Origin: Nansenia antarctica
Lineage: Eukaryota; Chordata; Actinopteri; Argentiniformes; Microstomatidae
Length of the DNA stretch: 64,000 nucleotides
Direction of reading: 5' to 3'
Assembly (NCBI GenBank): GCA_963989245.1
Contig: CAXDII010000319.1
Span: 327,501-391,500 of the forward strand
Shown: piece by piece, positions 49,401-62,000 of the stretch
How positions within the stretch are numbered: position 1 is the first letter of the stretch
Layout: every line of letters starts with the position of its first letter
Program-made: the position numbers and the translations under genes
Notes under the pieces: model-generated
Seen by the model: only the letters and a program-made list of their open reading frames with translations
Databases searched by the model: none
Told to the model about the DNA's origin: nothing

Positions 49401-50000
49401 GAACAGCTCTGTTAATGACTGAAAACAGCTCTCGAAGAGATTGTCAAAAGAGACTCTGAAAACGAAACGATCACTTTTGAGCAAAAGGCTGCACTCACGC
49501 AATTCAAGTTGCTCTGATTGTCATTTAGAGTTACATTATAGGATTATTCAACAACAAGTCAAAATGTGCTCGTGAAAGGCAGAAAACAACACTTTGATAG
49601 TTTGATATAACTTGAGAACGAATGCAAAAAACAGTCCACTCTAAGAACAGGCCGCTTGGACACTTTCAGAACAGCTCTGTTAATGACTGAAAACAGCTCT
49701 CGAAGAGATTGTCAAAAGAGACTCTGAAAACGAAACGTTGATCACTTTTGAGCAAAAGGCTGCACACACGCAATTCAAGTTGCTCTGATTGTCATTTAGA
49801 GTTACAATATAGGATTATTCAACAACAAGTCAAAATGTGCTCGTGAAAGGCAGAAAACAACACTTTGATAGTTTGATATAACTTGAGAACGAATGCAAAA
49901 AACAGTCCACTCTAAGAACAGGCCGCTTGGACACTTTCAGAACAGCTCAGTTAATGACTGAAAACAGCTCTCGAAGAGATTGTCAAAAGAGACTCTGAAA
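40100..50000 (+). repeat. Satellite block duplication of about 4.2 kb at offset 5,673
   Basis: Segment about 40.1-44.3 kb matches 45.75-50.0 kb. Shared markers: the 261-bp variant at 41117/46790, GCAAGAAAACAG at about 41515/47188, GTCAACATGTG at about 42535/48208, GATATGACTTG at about 43123/48796, and GAAACGATCAC with GCACTCACGC at 43791/49464. A local repeat of four monomers adds a further copy of the last marker at 44871 (offset 1,080). Confidence 0.8.
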
Positions 50001-53000
50001 ACGAAACGTTGATCACTTTTGAGCAAAAGGCTGCACACACGCAATTCAAGTTGCTCTGATTGTCATTTAGAGTTACATTATAGGATTATTCAACAACAAG
50101 TCAAAATGTGCTCGTGAACGGCAGAAAACAACACTTTGATAGTTTGATATAACTTGAGAACGAATGCAAAAACAGTCCACTCTAAGAACAGACCGCTTGG
50201 ACACTTTCAGAACAGCTCTGTTAATGACTGAAAACAGCTCTCGAAGAGATTGTCAAAAGAGACTCTGAAAACGAAACGTTGATCACTTTTGAGCAAAAGG
50301 CTGCACACACGCAATTCAAGTTGCTCTGATTGTCATTTAGAGTTACATTATAGGATTATTCAACAACAAGTCAAAATGTGCTCGTGAAAGGCAGAAAACA
50401 ACAATTTGATAGTTTGATATAACTTGAGAACGAATGCAAAAAACAGTCCACTCTAAGAACAGGCCGCTTGGACACTTTCAGAACAGCTCAGTTAATGACT
50501 GAAAACAGCTCTCGAAGAGATTGTCAAAAGAGACTCCGAAAACGAAACGTTGATCACTTTTGAGCAAAAGGCTGCACACACGCAATTCAAGTTGCTCTGA
50601 TTGTCATTTAGAGTTACATTATAGGATTATTCAACAACAAGTCAAAATGTGCTCGTGAAAGGCAGAAAACAACACTTTGATAGTTTGATATAACTTGAGA
50701 ACGAATGCAAAAAACAGTCCACTCTAAGAACAGGCCGCTTGGACACTTTCAGAACAGCTCTGTTAATGACTGAAAACAGCTCTCGAAGAGATTGTCAAAA
50801 GAGACTGAAAACGAAACGTTGATCACTTTTGAGCAAAAGGCTGCACACACGCAATTCAAGTTGCTCTGATTGTCATTTAGAGTTACATTATAGGATTATT
50901 CAACAACAAGTCAAAATGTGCTCGTGAAAGGCAGAAAACAACACTTTGATAGTTTGATATAACTTGAGAACGAATGCAAAAAACAGTCCACTCTAAGAAC
51001 AGGCCGCTTGGACACTTTCAGAACAGCTCTGTTAATGACTGAAAACAGCTCTCGAAGAGATTGTCAAAAGAGACTCCGAAAACGAAACGTTGATCACTTT
51101 TGAGCAAAAGGCTGCACACACGCAATTCAAGTTGCTCTGATTGTCATTTAGAGTTACATTATAGGATTATTCAACAACAAGTCAAAATGTGCTCGTGAAA
51201 GGCAGAAAACAACACTTTGATAGTTTGATATAACTTGAGAACGAATGCAAAAAACAGTCCACTCTAAGAACAGGCCGCTTGGACACTTTCAGAACAGCTC
51301 TGTTAATGACTGAAAACAGCTCTCGAAGAGATTGTCAAAAGAGACTCCGAAAACGAAACGTTGATCACTTTTGAGCAAAAGGCTGCACACACGCAATTCA
51401 AGTTGCTCCTGATTGTCATTTAGAGTTACATTATAGGAGTATTCAACAACAAGTCAAAATGTGCTCGTGAAAGGCAGAAAACAACACTTTGATAGTTTGA
51501 TATAACTTGAGAACGAATGCAAAAAACACAGTCCACTCTAAGAACAGGCCGCTTGGACACTTTCAGAACAGCTCTGTTAATGACTGAAAACAGCTCTCGA
51601 AGAGATTGTCAAAAGAGACTCCGAAAACGAAACGTTGATCACTTTTGAGCAAAAGGCTGCACACACGCAATTCAAGTTGCTCTGATTGTAATTTAGAGTT
51701 ACATTATAGGATTATTCAACAACAAGTCAAAATGTGCTCGTGAAAGGCAGAAAACAACACTTTGATAGTTTGATATAACTTGAGAACGAATGCAAAAAAC
51801 AGTCCACTCTAAGAACAGGCCGCTTGGACACTTTCAGAACAGCTCTGTTAATGACTGAAAACAGCTCTCGAAGAGATTGTCAAAAGAGACTCCGAAAACG
51901 AAACGTTGATCACTTTTGAGCAAAAGGCTGCACACACGCAATTCAAGTTGCTCTGATTGTCATTTAGAGTTACATTATAGGATTATTCAACAAGTCAAAA
52001 TGTGCTCGTGAAAGGCAGAAAACAACACTGATAGTTTGATATAACTTGAGAACGAATGCAAAAAACAGTCCACTCTAAGAACAGGCCGCTTGGACACTTT
52101 CAGAACAGCTCTCTTAATGACTGAAAACAGCTCTCGAAGAGATTGTCAAAAGAGACTCTGAAAACGAAACGTTGATCACTTTTGAGCAAAAGGCTGCACA
52201 CACGCAATTCAAGTTGCTCTGATTGTCATTTAGAGTTACATTATAGGATTATTCAACAACAAGTCAAAATGTGCTCGTGAAAGGCAGAAAACAACACTTT
52301 CATAGTTTGATATAACTTGAGAACGAATGCAAAAAACAGTCCACTCTAAGAACAGGCCGCTTGGACACTTTCAGAACAGCTCTGTTAATGACTGAAAACA
52401 GCTCTCGAAGAGATTGTCAAAAGAGACTCCGAAAACGAAACGTTGATCACTTTTGAGCAAAAGGCTGCACACACGCAATTCAAGTTGCTCTGATTGTCAT
52501 TTAGAGTTACAATATAGGATTATTCAACAACAAGTCAAAATGTGCTCGTGAAAGGCAGAAAACAACACTTTGATAGTTTGATATAACTTGAGAACGAATG
52601 CAAAAAACAGTCCACTCTAAGAACAGGCCGCTTGGACACTTTCAGAACAGCTCAGTTAATGACTGAAAACAGCTCTCGAAGAGATTGTCAAAAGAGACTC
52701 TGAAAACGAAACGTTGATCACTTTTGAGCAAAAGGCTGCACACACGCAATTCAAGTTGCTCTGATTGTCATTTAGAGTTACATTATAGGATTATTCAACA
52801 AGTCAAAATGTGCTCGTGAAAGGCAGAAAACAACAATTTGATAGTTTGATATAACTTGAGAACGAATGCAAAAAACAGTCCACTCTAAGAACAGGCCGCT
52901 TGGACACTTTCACAACAGCTCAGTTAATGACTGAAAACAGCTCTCGAAGAGATTGTCAAAAGAGACTCCGAAAACGAAACGTTGATCACTTTTGAGCAAA

Positions 53001-56000
53001 AGGCTGCACACACGCAATTCAAGTTGCTCTGATTGTCATTTAGAGTTACATTATAGGATTATTCAACAACAAGTCAAAATGTGCTCGTGAAAGGCAGAAA
53101 ACAACACTTTGATAGTTTGATATAACTTGAGAACGAATGCAAAAAACAGTCCACTCTAAGAACAGGCCGCTTGGACACTTTCAGAACAGCTCTGTTAATG
53201 ACTGAAAACAGCTCTCGAAGAGATTGTCAAAAGAGACTGAAAACGAAACGTTGATCACTTTTGAGCAAAAGGCTGCACACACGCAATTCAAGTTGCTCTG
53301 ATTGTCATTTAGAGTTACATTATAGGATTATTCAACAACAAGTCAAAATGTGCTCGTGAAAGGCAGAAAACAACAATTTGATAGTTTGATATAACTTGAG
53401 AACGAATGCAAAAAACAGTCCACTCTAAGAACAGGCCGCTTGGACACTTTCAGAACAGCTCAGTTAATGACTGAAAACAGCTCTCGAAGAGATTGTCAAA
53501 AGAGACTCTGAAAACGAAACGTTGATCACTTTTGAGCAAAAGGCTGCACACACGCAATTCAAGTTGCTCTGATTGTCATATAGAGTTACATTATAGGATT
53601 ATTCAACAACAAGTCAAAATGTGCTCGTGAAAGGCAGAAAACAACACTTTGATAGTTTGATATAACTTGAGAACGAATGCAAAAAACAGTCCACTCTAAG
53701 AACAGGCCGCTTGGACACTTTCAGAACAGCTCTGTTAATGACTGAAAACAGCTCTCGAAGAGATTGTCAAAAGAGACTCCGAAAACGAAACGTTGATCAC
53801 TTTTGAGCAAAAGGCTGCACACACGCAATTCAAGTTGCTCTGATTGTCATATAGAGTTACATTATAGGATTATTCAACAACAAGTCAAAATGTGCTCGTG
53901 AAAGGCAGAAAACAACACTTTGATAGTTTGATATAACTTGAGAACGAATGCAAAAAACAGTCCACTCTAAGAACAGGCCGCTTGGACACTTTCAGAACAG
54001 CTCTGTTAATGACTGAAAACAGCTCTCGAAGAGATTGTCAAAAGAGACTCCGAAAACGAAACGTTGATCACTTTTGAGCAAAAGGCTGCACACACGCAAT
54101 TCAAGTTGCTCCTGATTGTCATTTAGAGTTACATTATAGGAGTATTCAACAACAAGTCAAAATGTGCTCGTGAAAGGCAGAAAACAACACTTTGATAGTT
54201 TGATATAACTTGAGAACGAATGCAAAAAACACAGTCCACTCTAAGAACAGGCCGCTTGGACACTTTCAGAACAGCTCTGTTAATGACTGAAAACAGCTCT
54301 CGAAGAGATTGTCAAAAGAGACTCCGAAAACGAAACGTTGATCACTTTTGAGCAAAAGGCTGCACACACGCAATTCAAGTTGCTCTGATTGTCATTTAGA
54401 GTTACATTATAGGATTATTCAACAACAAGTCAAAATGTGCTCGTGAAAGGCAGAAAACAACACTTTGATAGTTTGATATAACTTGAGAACGAATGCAAAA
54501 AACAGTCCACTCTAAGAACAGGCTGCTTGGACACTTTCAGAACAGCTCTGTTAATGACTGAAAACAGCTCTCGAAGAGATTGTCAAAAGAGACTCTGAAA
54601 ACGAAACGTTGATCACTTTTGAGCAAAAGGCTGCACACACGCAATTCAAGTTGCTCTGATTGTAATTTAGAGTTACATTATAGGATTATTCAACAACAAG
54701 TCAAAATGTGCTCGTGAAAGGCAGAAAACAACACTTTGATAGTTTGATATAACTTGAGAACGAATGCAAAAAACAGTCCACTCTAAGAACAGGCCGCTTG
54801 GACACTTTCAGAACAGCTCTGTTAATGACTGAAAACAGCTCTCGAAGAGATTGTCAAAAGAGACTCCGAAAACGAAACGTTGATCACTTTTGAGCAAAAG
54901 GCTGCACACACGCAATTCAAGTTGCTCTGATTGTCATTTAGAGTTACATTATAGGATTATTCAACAAGTCAAAATGTGCTCGTGAAAGGCAGAAAACAAC
55001 ACTGATAGTTTGATATAACTTGAGAACGAATGCAAAAAACAGTCCACTCTAAGAACAGGCCGCTTGGACACTTTCAGAACAGCTCTCTTAATGACTGAAA
55101 ACAGCTCTCGAAGAGATTGTCAAAAGAGACTCTGAAAACGAAACGTTGATCACTTTTGAGCAAAAGGCTGCACACACGCAATTCAAGTTGCTCTGATTGT
55201 CATTTAGAGTTACATTATAGGATTATTCAACAAACTGTCAAAATGTGCTCGTGAAAGGCAGAAAACAACACTTTCATAGTTTGATATAACTTGAGAACGA
55301 ATGCAAAAAACAGTCCACTCTAAGAACAGGCCGCTTGGACACTTTCAGAACAGCTCTGTTAATGACTGAAAACAGCTCTCGAAGAGATTGTCAAAAGAGA
55401 CTCTGAAAACGAAACGTTGATCACTTTTGAGCAAAAGGCTGCACACACGCAATTCAAGTTGCTCTGATTGTCATTTAGAGTTACATTATAGGATTATTCA
55501 ACAACAAGTCAAAATGTGCTCGTGAAAGGCAGAAAACAACACTTTGATAGTTTGATATAACTTGAGAACGAATGCAAAAAACAGTCCACTCTAAGAACAG
55601 GCCGCTTGGACACTTTCAGAACAGCTCTGTTAATGACTGAAAACAGCTCTCGAAGAGATTGTCAAAAGAGACTCCGAAAACGAAACGTTGATCACTTTTG
55701 AGCAAAAGGCTGCACACACGCAATTCAAGTTGCTCTGATTGTCATTTAGAGTTACATTATAGGAGCATTCAGCAACAAGTCAAAATGTGCTCCAGAAAAG
55801 CAGAAAACAACACTGATAGAACTTGAGAACGAATGCAAAAAACAGTCCACTCTAAGAACAGGCCGCTTGGACACTTTCAGAACAGCTCTGTTAATGACTG
55901 AAAACAGCTCTCGAAGAGATTGTCAAAAGAGACTCTGAAAACGAAACGTTGATCACTTTTGAGCAAAAGGCTGCACACACGCAATTCAAGTTGCTCTGAT

Positions 56001-59000
56001 TGTCATTTAGAGTTACATTATAGGATTATTGAACAACAAGTCAAAATGTGCTCGTGAAAGGCAGAAAACAACAATTTGATAGTTTGATATAACTTGAGAA
56101 CGAATGCAAAAAACAGTCCACTCTAAGAACAGGCCGCTTGGACACTTTCAGGACAGCTCTGTTAATGACTGAAAACAGCTCTCGAAGAGATTGTCAAAAG
56201 AGACTCCGAAAACGAAACGTTGATCACTTTTGAGCAAAAGGCTGCACACCCGCAATTCAAGTTGCTCTGATTGTCATTTAGAGTTACATTATAGGAGCAT
56301 TCAACAACAAGTCAAAATGTGCTCGTGAAAGGCAGAAAACAACACTTTGATAGTTTGATATAACTTGAGAACGAATGCAAAAAACAGTCCACTCTAAGAA
56401 CAGGCCGCTTGGACACTTTCAGAACAGCTCTGTTAATGACTGAAAACAGCTCTCGAAGAGATTGTCAAAAGAGACTCTGAAAACGAAACGTTGATCACTT
56501 TTGAGCAAAAGGCTGCACACACGCAATTCAAGTTGCTCTGATTGTCATTTAGAGTTACAATATAGGATTATTCAACAACAAGTCAAAATGTGCTCGTGAA
56601 AGGCAGAAAACAACACTTTGATAGTTTGATATAACTTGAGAACGAATGCAAAAAACAGTCCACTCTAAGAACAGGCCGCTTGGACACTTTCAGAACAGCT
56701 CAGTTAATGACTGAAAACAGCTCTCGAAGAGATTGTCAAAAGAGACTCCGAAAACGAAACGTTGATCACTTTTGAGCAAAAGGCTGCACACACGCAATTC
56801 AAGTTGCTCTGATTGTCATTTAGAGTTACATTATAGGATTATTCAACAACAAGTCAAAATGTGCTCGTGAAAGGCAGAAAACAACACTTTGATAGTTTGA
56901 TATAACTTGAGAACGAATGCAAAAAACAGTCCACTCTAAGAACAGGCCGCTTGGACACTTTCAGAACAGCTCTGTTAATGACTGAAAACAGCTCTCGAAG
57001 AGATTGTCAAAAGAGACTCTGAAAACGAAACGTTGATCACTTTTGAGCAAAAGGCTGCACACACGCAATTCAAGTTGCTCTGATTGTCATTTAGAGTTAC
57101 ATTATAGGATTATTCAACAACAAGTCAAAATGTGCTCGTGAAAGGCAGAAAACAACACTTTGATAGTTTGATATAACTTGAGAACGAATGCAAAAAACAG
57201 TCCACTCTAAGAACAGGCCGCTTGGACACTTTCAGAACAGCTCTGTTAATGACTGAAAACAGCTCTCGAAGAGATTGTCAAAAGAGACTCTGAAAACGAA
57301 ACGTTGATCACTTTTGAGCAAAAGGCTGCACACACGCAATTCAAGTTGCTCTGATTGTCATTTAGAGTTACATTATAGGATTATTCAACAACAAGTCAAA
57401 ATGTGCTCGTGAAAGGCAGAAAACAACACTTTGATAGTTTGATATAACTTGAGAACGAATGCAAAAAACAGTCCACTCTAAGAACAGGCCGCTTGAACAC
57501 TTTCAGAACAGCTCTGTTAATGACTGAAAACAGCTCTCGAAGAGATTGTCAAAAGAGACTCCGAAAACGAAACGTTGATCACTTTTGAGCAAAAGGCTGC
57601 ACACACGCAATTCAAGTTGCTCTGATTGTCATTTAGAGTTACATTATAGGAGCATTCAGCAACAAGTCAAAATGTGCTCCAGAAAAGCAGAAAACAACAC
57701 TGATAGAACTTGAGAACGAATGCAAAAAACAGTCCACTCTAAGAACAGGCCGCTTGGACACTTTCAGAACAGCTCTGTTAATGACTGACAACAGCTCTCG
57801 AAGAGATTGTCAAAAGAGACTCTGAAAACGAAACGTTGATCACTTTTGAGCAAAAGGCTGCACACACGCAATTCAAGTTGCTCTGATTGTCATTTAGAGT
57901 TACATTATAGGAGCATTCAACAACAAGTCAAAATGTGCTCGTGGAAGGCAGAAAACAACACTTTGATAGTTTGATATAACTTGAGAACGAATGCAAAAAA
58001 CAGTCCACTCTAAGAACAGGCCGCTTGGACACTTTCAGAACAGCTCTGTTAATGACTGAAAACAGCTCTCGAAGAGATTGTCAAAAGAGAGTCTGAAAAC
58101 GAAACGTTGATCACTTTTGAGCAAAAGGCTGCACACACGCAATTCAAGTTGCTCTGATTGTCATTTAGAGTTACATTACAGGATTATTCAACAACAAGTC
58201 AAAATGTGCTCGTGAAAGGCAGAAAACAACACTTTGATAGTTTGATATAACTTGAGAACGAATGCAAAAAACAGTCCACTCTAAGAACAGGCCGCTTGGA
58301 CACTTTCAGAACAGCTCTGTTAATGACTGAAAACAGCTCTCGAAGAGATTGTCAAAAGAGACTCTGAAAACGAAACGTTGATCACTTTTGAGCAAAAGGC
58401 TGCACACACGCAATTCAAGTTGCTCTGATTGTCATTTAGAGTTACATTATAGGATTATTCAACAACAAGTCAAAATGTGCTCGTGAAAGGCAGAAAACAA
58501 CACTTTGATAGTTTGATATAACTTGAGAACGAATGCAAAAAACAGTCCACTCTAAGAACAGGCCGCTTGAACACTTTCAGAACAGCTCTGTTAATGACTG
58601 AAAACAGCTCTCGAAGAGATTGTCAAAAGAGACTCCGAAAACGAAACGTTGATCACTTTTGAGCAAAAGGCTGCACACACGCAATTCAAGTTGCTCTGAT
58701 TGTCATTTAGAGTTACATTATAGGAGCATTCAGCAACAAGTCAAAATGTGCTCCAGAAAAGCAGAAAACAACACTGATAGAACTTGAGAACGAATGCAAA
58801 AAACAGTCCACTCTAAGAACAGGCCGCTTGGACACTTTCAGAACAGCTCTGTTAATGACTGAAAACAGCTCTCGAAGAGATTGTCAAAAGAGACTCTGAA
58901 AACGAAACGTTGATCACTTTTGAGCAAAAGGCTGCACACACGCAATTCAAGTGGCTCTGATTGTCATTTAGAGTTACATTATAGGATTATTCAACAACAA

Positions 59001-62000
59001 GTCAAAATGTGCTCGTGAAAGGCAGAAAACAACAATTTGATAGTTTGATATAACTTGAGAACCAATGCAAAAAACAGTCCACTCTAAGAACAGGCCGCTT
59101 GGACACTTTCAGAACAGCTCTGTTAATGACTGAAAACAGCTCTCGAAGAGATTGTCAAAAGAGACTCCGAAAACGAAACGTTGATCACTTTTGAGCAAAA
59201 GGCTGCACACACGCAATTCAAGTTGCTCTGATTGTCATTTAGAGTTACATTATAGGAGCATTCAACAACAAGTCAAAATGTGCTCGTGAAAGGCAGAAAA
59301 CAACACTTTGATAGTTTGATATAACTTGAGAACGAATGCAAAAAACAGTCCACTCTAAGAACAGGCCGCTTGGACACTTTCAGAACAGCTCTGTTAATGA
59401 CTGAAAACAGCTCTCGAAGAGATTGTCAAAAGAGACTCTGAAAACGAAACGTTGATCACTTTTGAGCAAAAGGCTGCACACACGCAATTCAAGTTGCTCT
59501 GATTGTCATTTAGAGTTACATTACAGGATTATTCAACAACAAGTCAAAATGTGCTCGTGAAAGGCAGAAAACAACACTTTGATAGTTTGATATAACTTGA
59601 GAACGAATGCAAAAAACAGTCCACTCTAAGAACAGGCCGCTTGGACACTTTCAGAACAGCTCTGTTAATGACTGAAAACAGCTCTCGAAGAGATTGTCAA
59701 AAGAGACTCTGAAAACGAAACGTTGATCACTTTTGAGCAAAAGGCTGCACACACGCAATTCAAGTTGCTCTGATTGTCATTTAGAGTTACATTATAGGAT
59801 TATTCAACAACAAGTCAAAATGTGCTCGTGAAAGGGAGAAAACAACACTTTGATAGTTTGATATAACTTGAGAACGAATGCAAAAAACAGTCCACTCTAA
59901 GAACAGGCCGCTTGGACACTTTCAGAACAGCTCTGTTAATGACTGAAAACAGCTCTCGAAGAGATTGTCAAAAGAGACTCTGAAAACGAAACGTTGATCA
60001 CTTTTGAGCAAAAGGCTGCACACACGCAATTCAAGTTGCTCTGATTGTCATTTAGAGTTACATTATAGGATTATTCAACAACAAGTCAAAATGTGCTCGT
60101 GAAAGGCAGAAAACAACACTTTGATAGTTTGATATAACTTGAGAACGAATGCAAAAAACAGTCCACTCTAAGAACAGGCCGCTTGGACACTTTCAGAACA
60201 GCTCTGTTAATGACTGAAAACAGCTCTCGAAGAGATTGTCAAAAGAGACTCTGAAAACGAAACGTTGATCACTTTTGAGCAAAAGGCTGCACACACAAAA
60301 TTCAAGTTGCTCTGATTGTCATTTAGAGTTACATTATAGGATTATTCAACAACAAGTCAAAATGTGCTCGTGAAAGGCAGAAAACAACACTTTGATAGTT
60401 TGATATAACTTGAGAACGAATGCAAAAAACAGTCCACTCTAAGAACAGGCCGCTTGGACACTTTCAGAACAGCTCTGTTAATGACTGAAAACAGCTCTCG
60501 AAGAGATTGTCAAAAGAGACTCTGAAAACGAAACGTTGATCACTTTTGAGCAAAAGGCTGCACACACGCAATTCAAGTTGCTCTGATTGTCATTTAGAGT
60601 TACATTATAGGATTATTCAACAACAAGTCAAAATGTGCTCGTGAAAGGCAGAAAACAACACTTTGATAGTTTGATATAACTTGAGAACGAATGCAAAAAA
60701 CAGTCCACTCTAAGAACAGGCCGCTTGGACACTTTCAGAACAGCTCTGTTAATGACTGAAAACAGCTCTCGAAGAGATTGTCAAAAGAGACTCTGAAAAC
60801 GAAACGTTGATCACTTTTGAGCAAAAGGCTGCACACACAAAATTCAAGTTGCTCTGATTGTCATTTAGAGTTACATTATAGGATTATTCAACAACAAGTC
60901 AAAATGTGCTCGTGAAAGGCAGAAAACAACACTTTGATAGTTTGATATAACTTGAGAACGAATGCAAAAAACAGTCCACTCTAAGAACAGGCCGCTTGGA
61001 CACTTTCAGAACAGCTCTGTTAATGACTGAAAACAGCTCTCGAAGAGATTGTCAAAAGAGACTCTGAAAACGAAACGTTGATCACTTTTGAGCAAAAGGC
61101 TGCACACACGCAATTCAAGTTGCTCTGATTGTCATTTAGAGTTACATTGTAGGATTATTCAACAACAAGTCAAAATGTGCTCGTGAAAGGCAGAAAACAA
61201 CACTTTGATAGTTTGATATAACTTGAGAACGAATGCAAAAAACAGTCCACTCTAAGAACAGGCCGCTTGGACACTTTCAGAACAGCTCTGTTAATGACTG
61301 AAAACAGCTCTCGAAGAGATTGTCAAAAGAGACTCTGAAAACGAAACTTTGATCACTTTTGAGCAAAAAGCTGCACACACGCAATTCAAGTTGCTCTGAT
61401 TGTCATTTAGAGTTACATTATAGGATTATTCAACAACAAGTCAAAATGTGCTCGTGAAAGGCAGAAAACAACACTTTGATAGTTTGATATAACTTGAGAA
61501 CGAATGCAAAAACAGTCCACTCTAAGAACAGGCCGCTTGGACACTTTCAGAACAGCTCTGTTAATGACTGAAAACAGCTCTCGAAGAGATTGTCAAAAGA
61601 GACTCTGAAAACGAAACGTTGATCACTTTTGAGCAAAAGGCTGCACACACGCAATTCAAGTTGCTCTGATTGTCATTTAGAGTTACATTATAGGATTATT
61701 CAACAACAAGTCAAAATGTGCTCTTGAAAGGCAGAAAACAACACTTTGATAGTTTGATATAACTTGAGAACGAATGCAAAAAACAGTCCACTCTAAGAAC
61801 AGGCCGCTTGGACACTTTCAGAACAGCTCTGTTAATGACTGAAAACAGCTCTCGAAGAGATTGTCAAAAGAGACTCTGAAAACGAAACGTTGATCACTTT
61901 TGAGCAAAAGGCTGCACACACGCAATTCAAGTTGCTCTGATTGTCATTTAGAGTTACAATATAGGATTATTCAACAACAAGTCAAAATGTGCTCGTGAAA

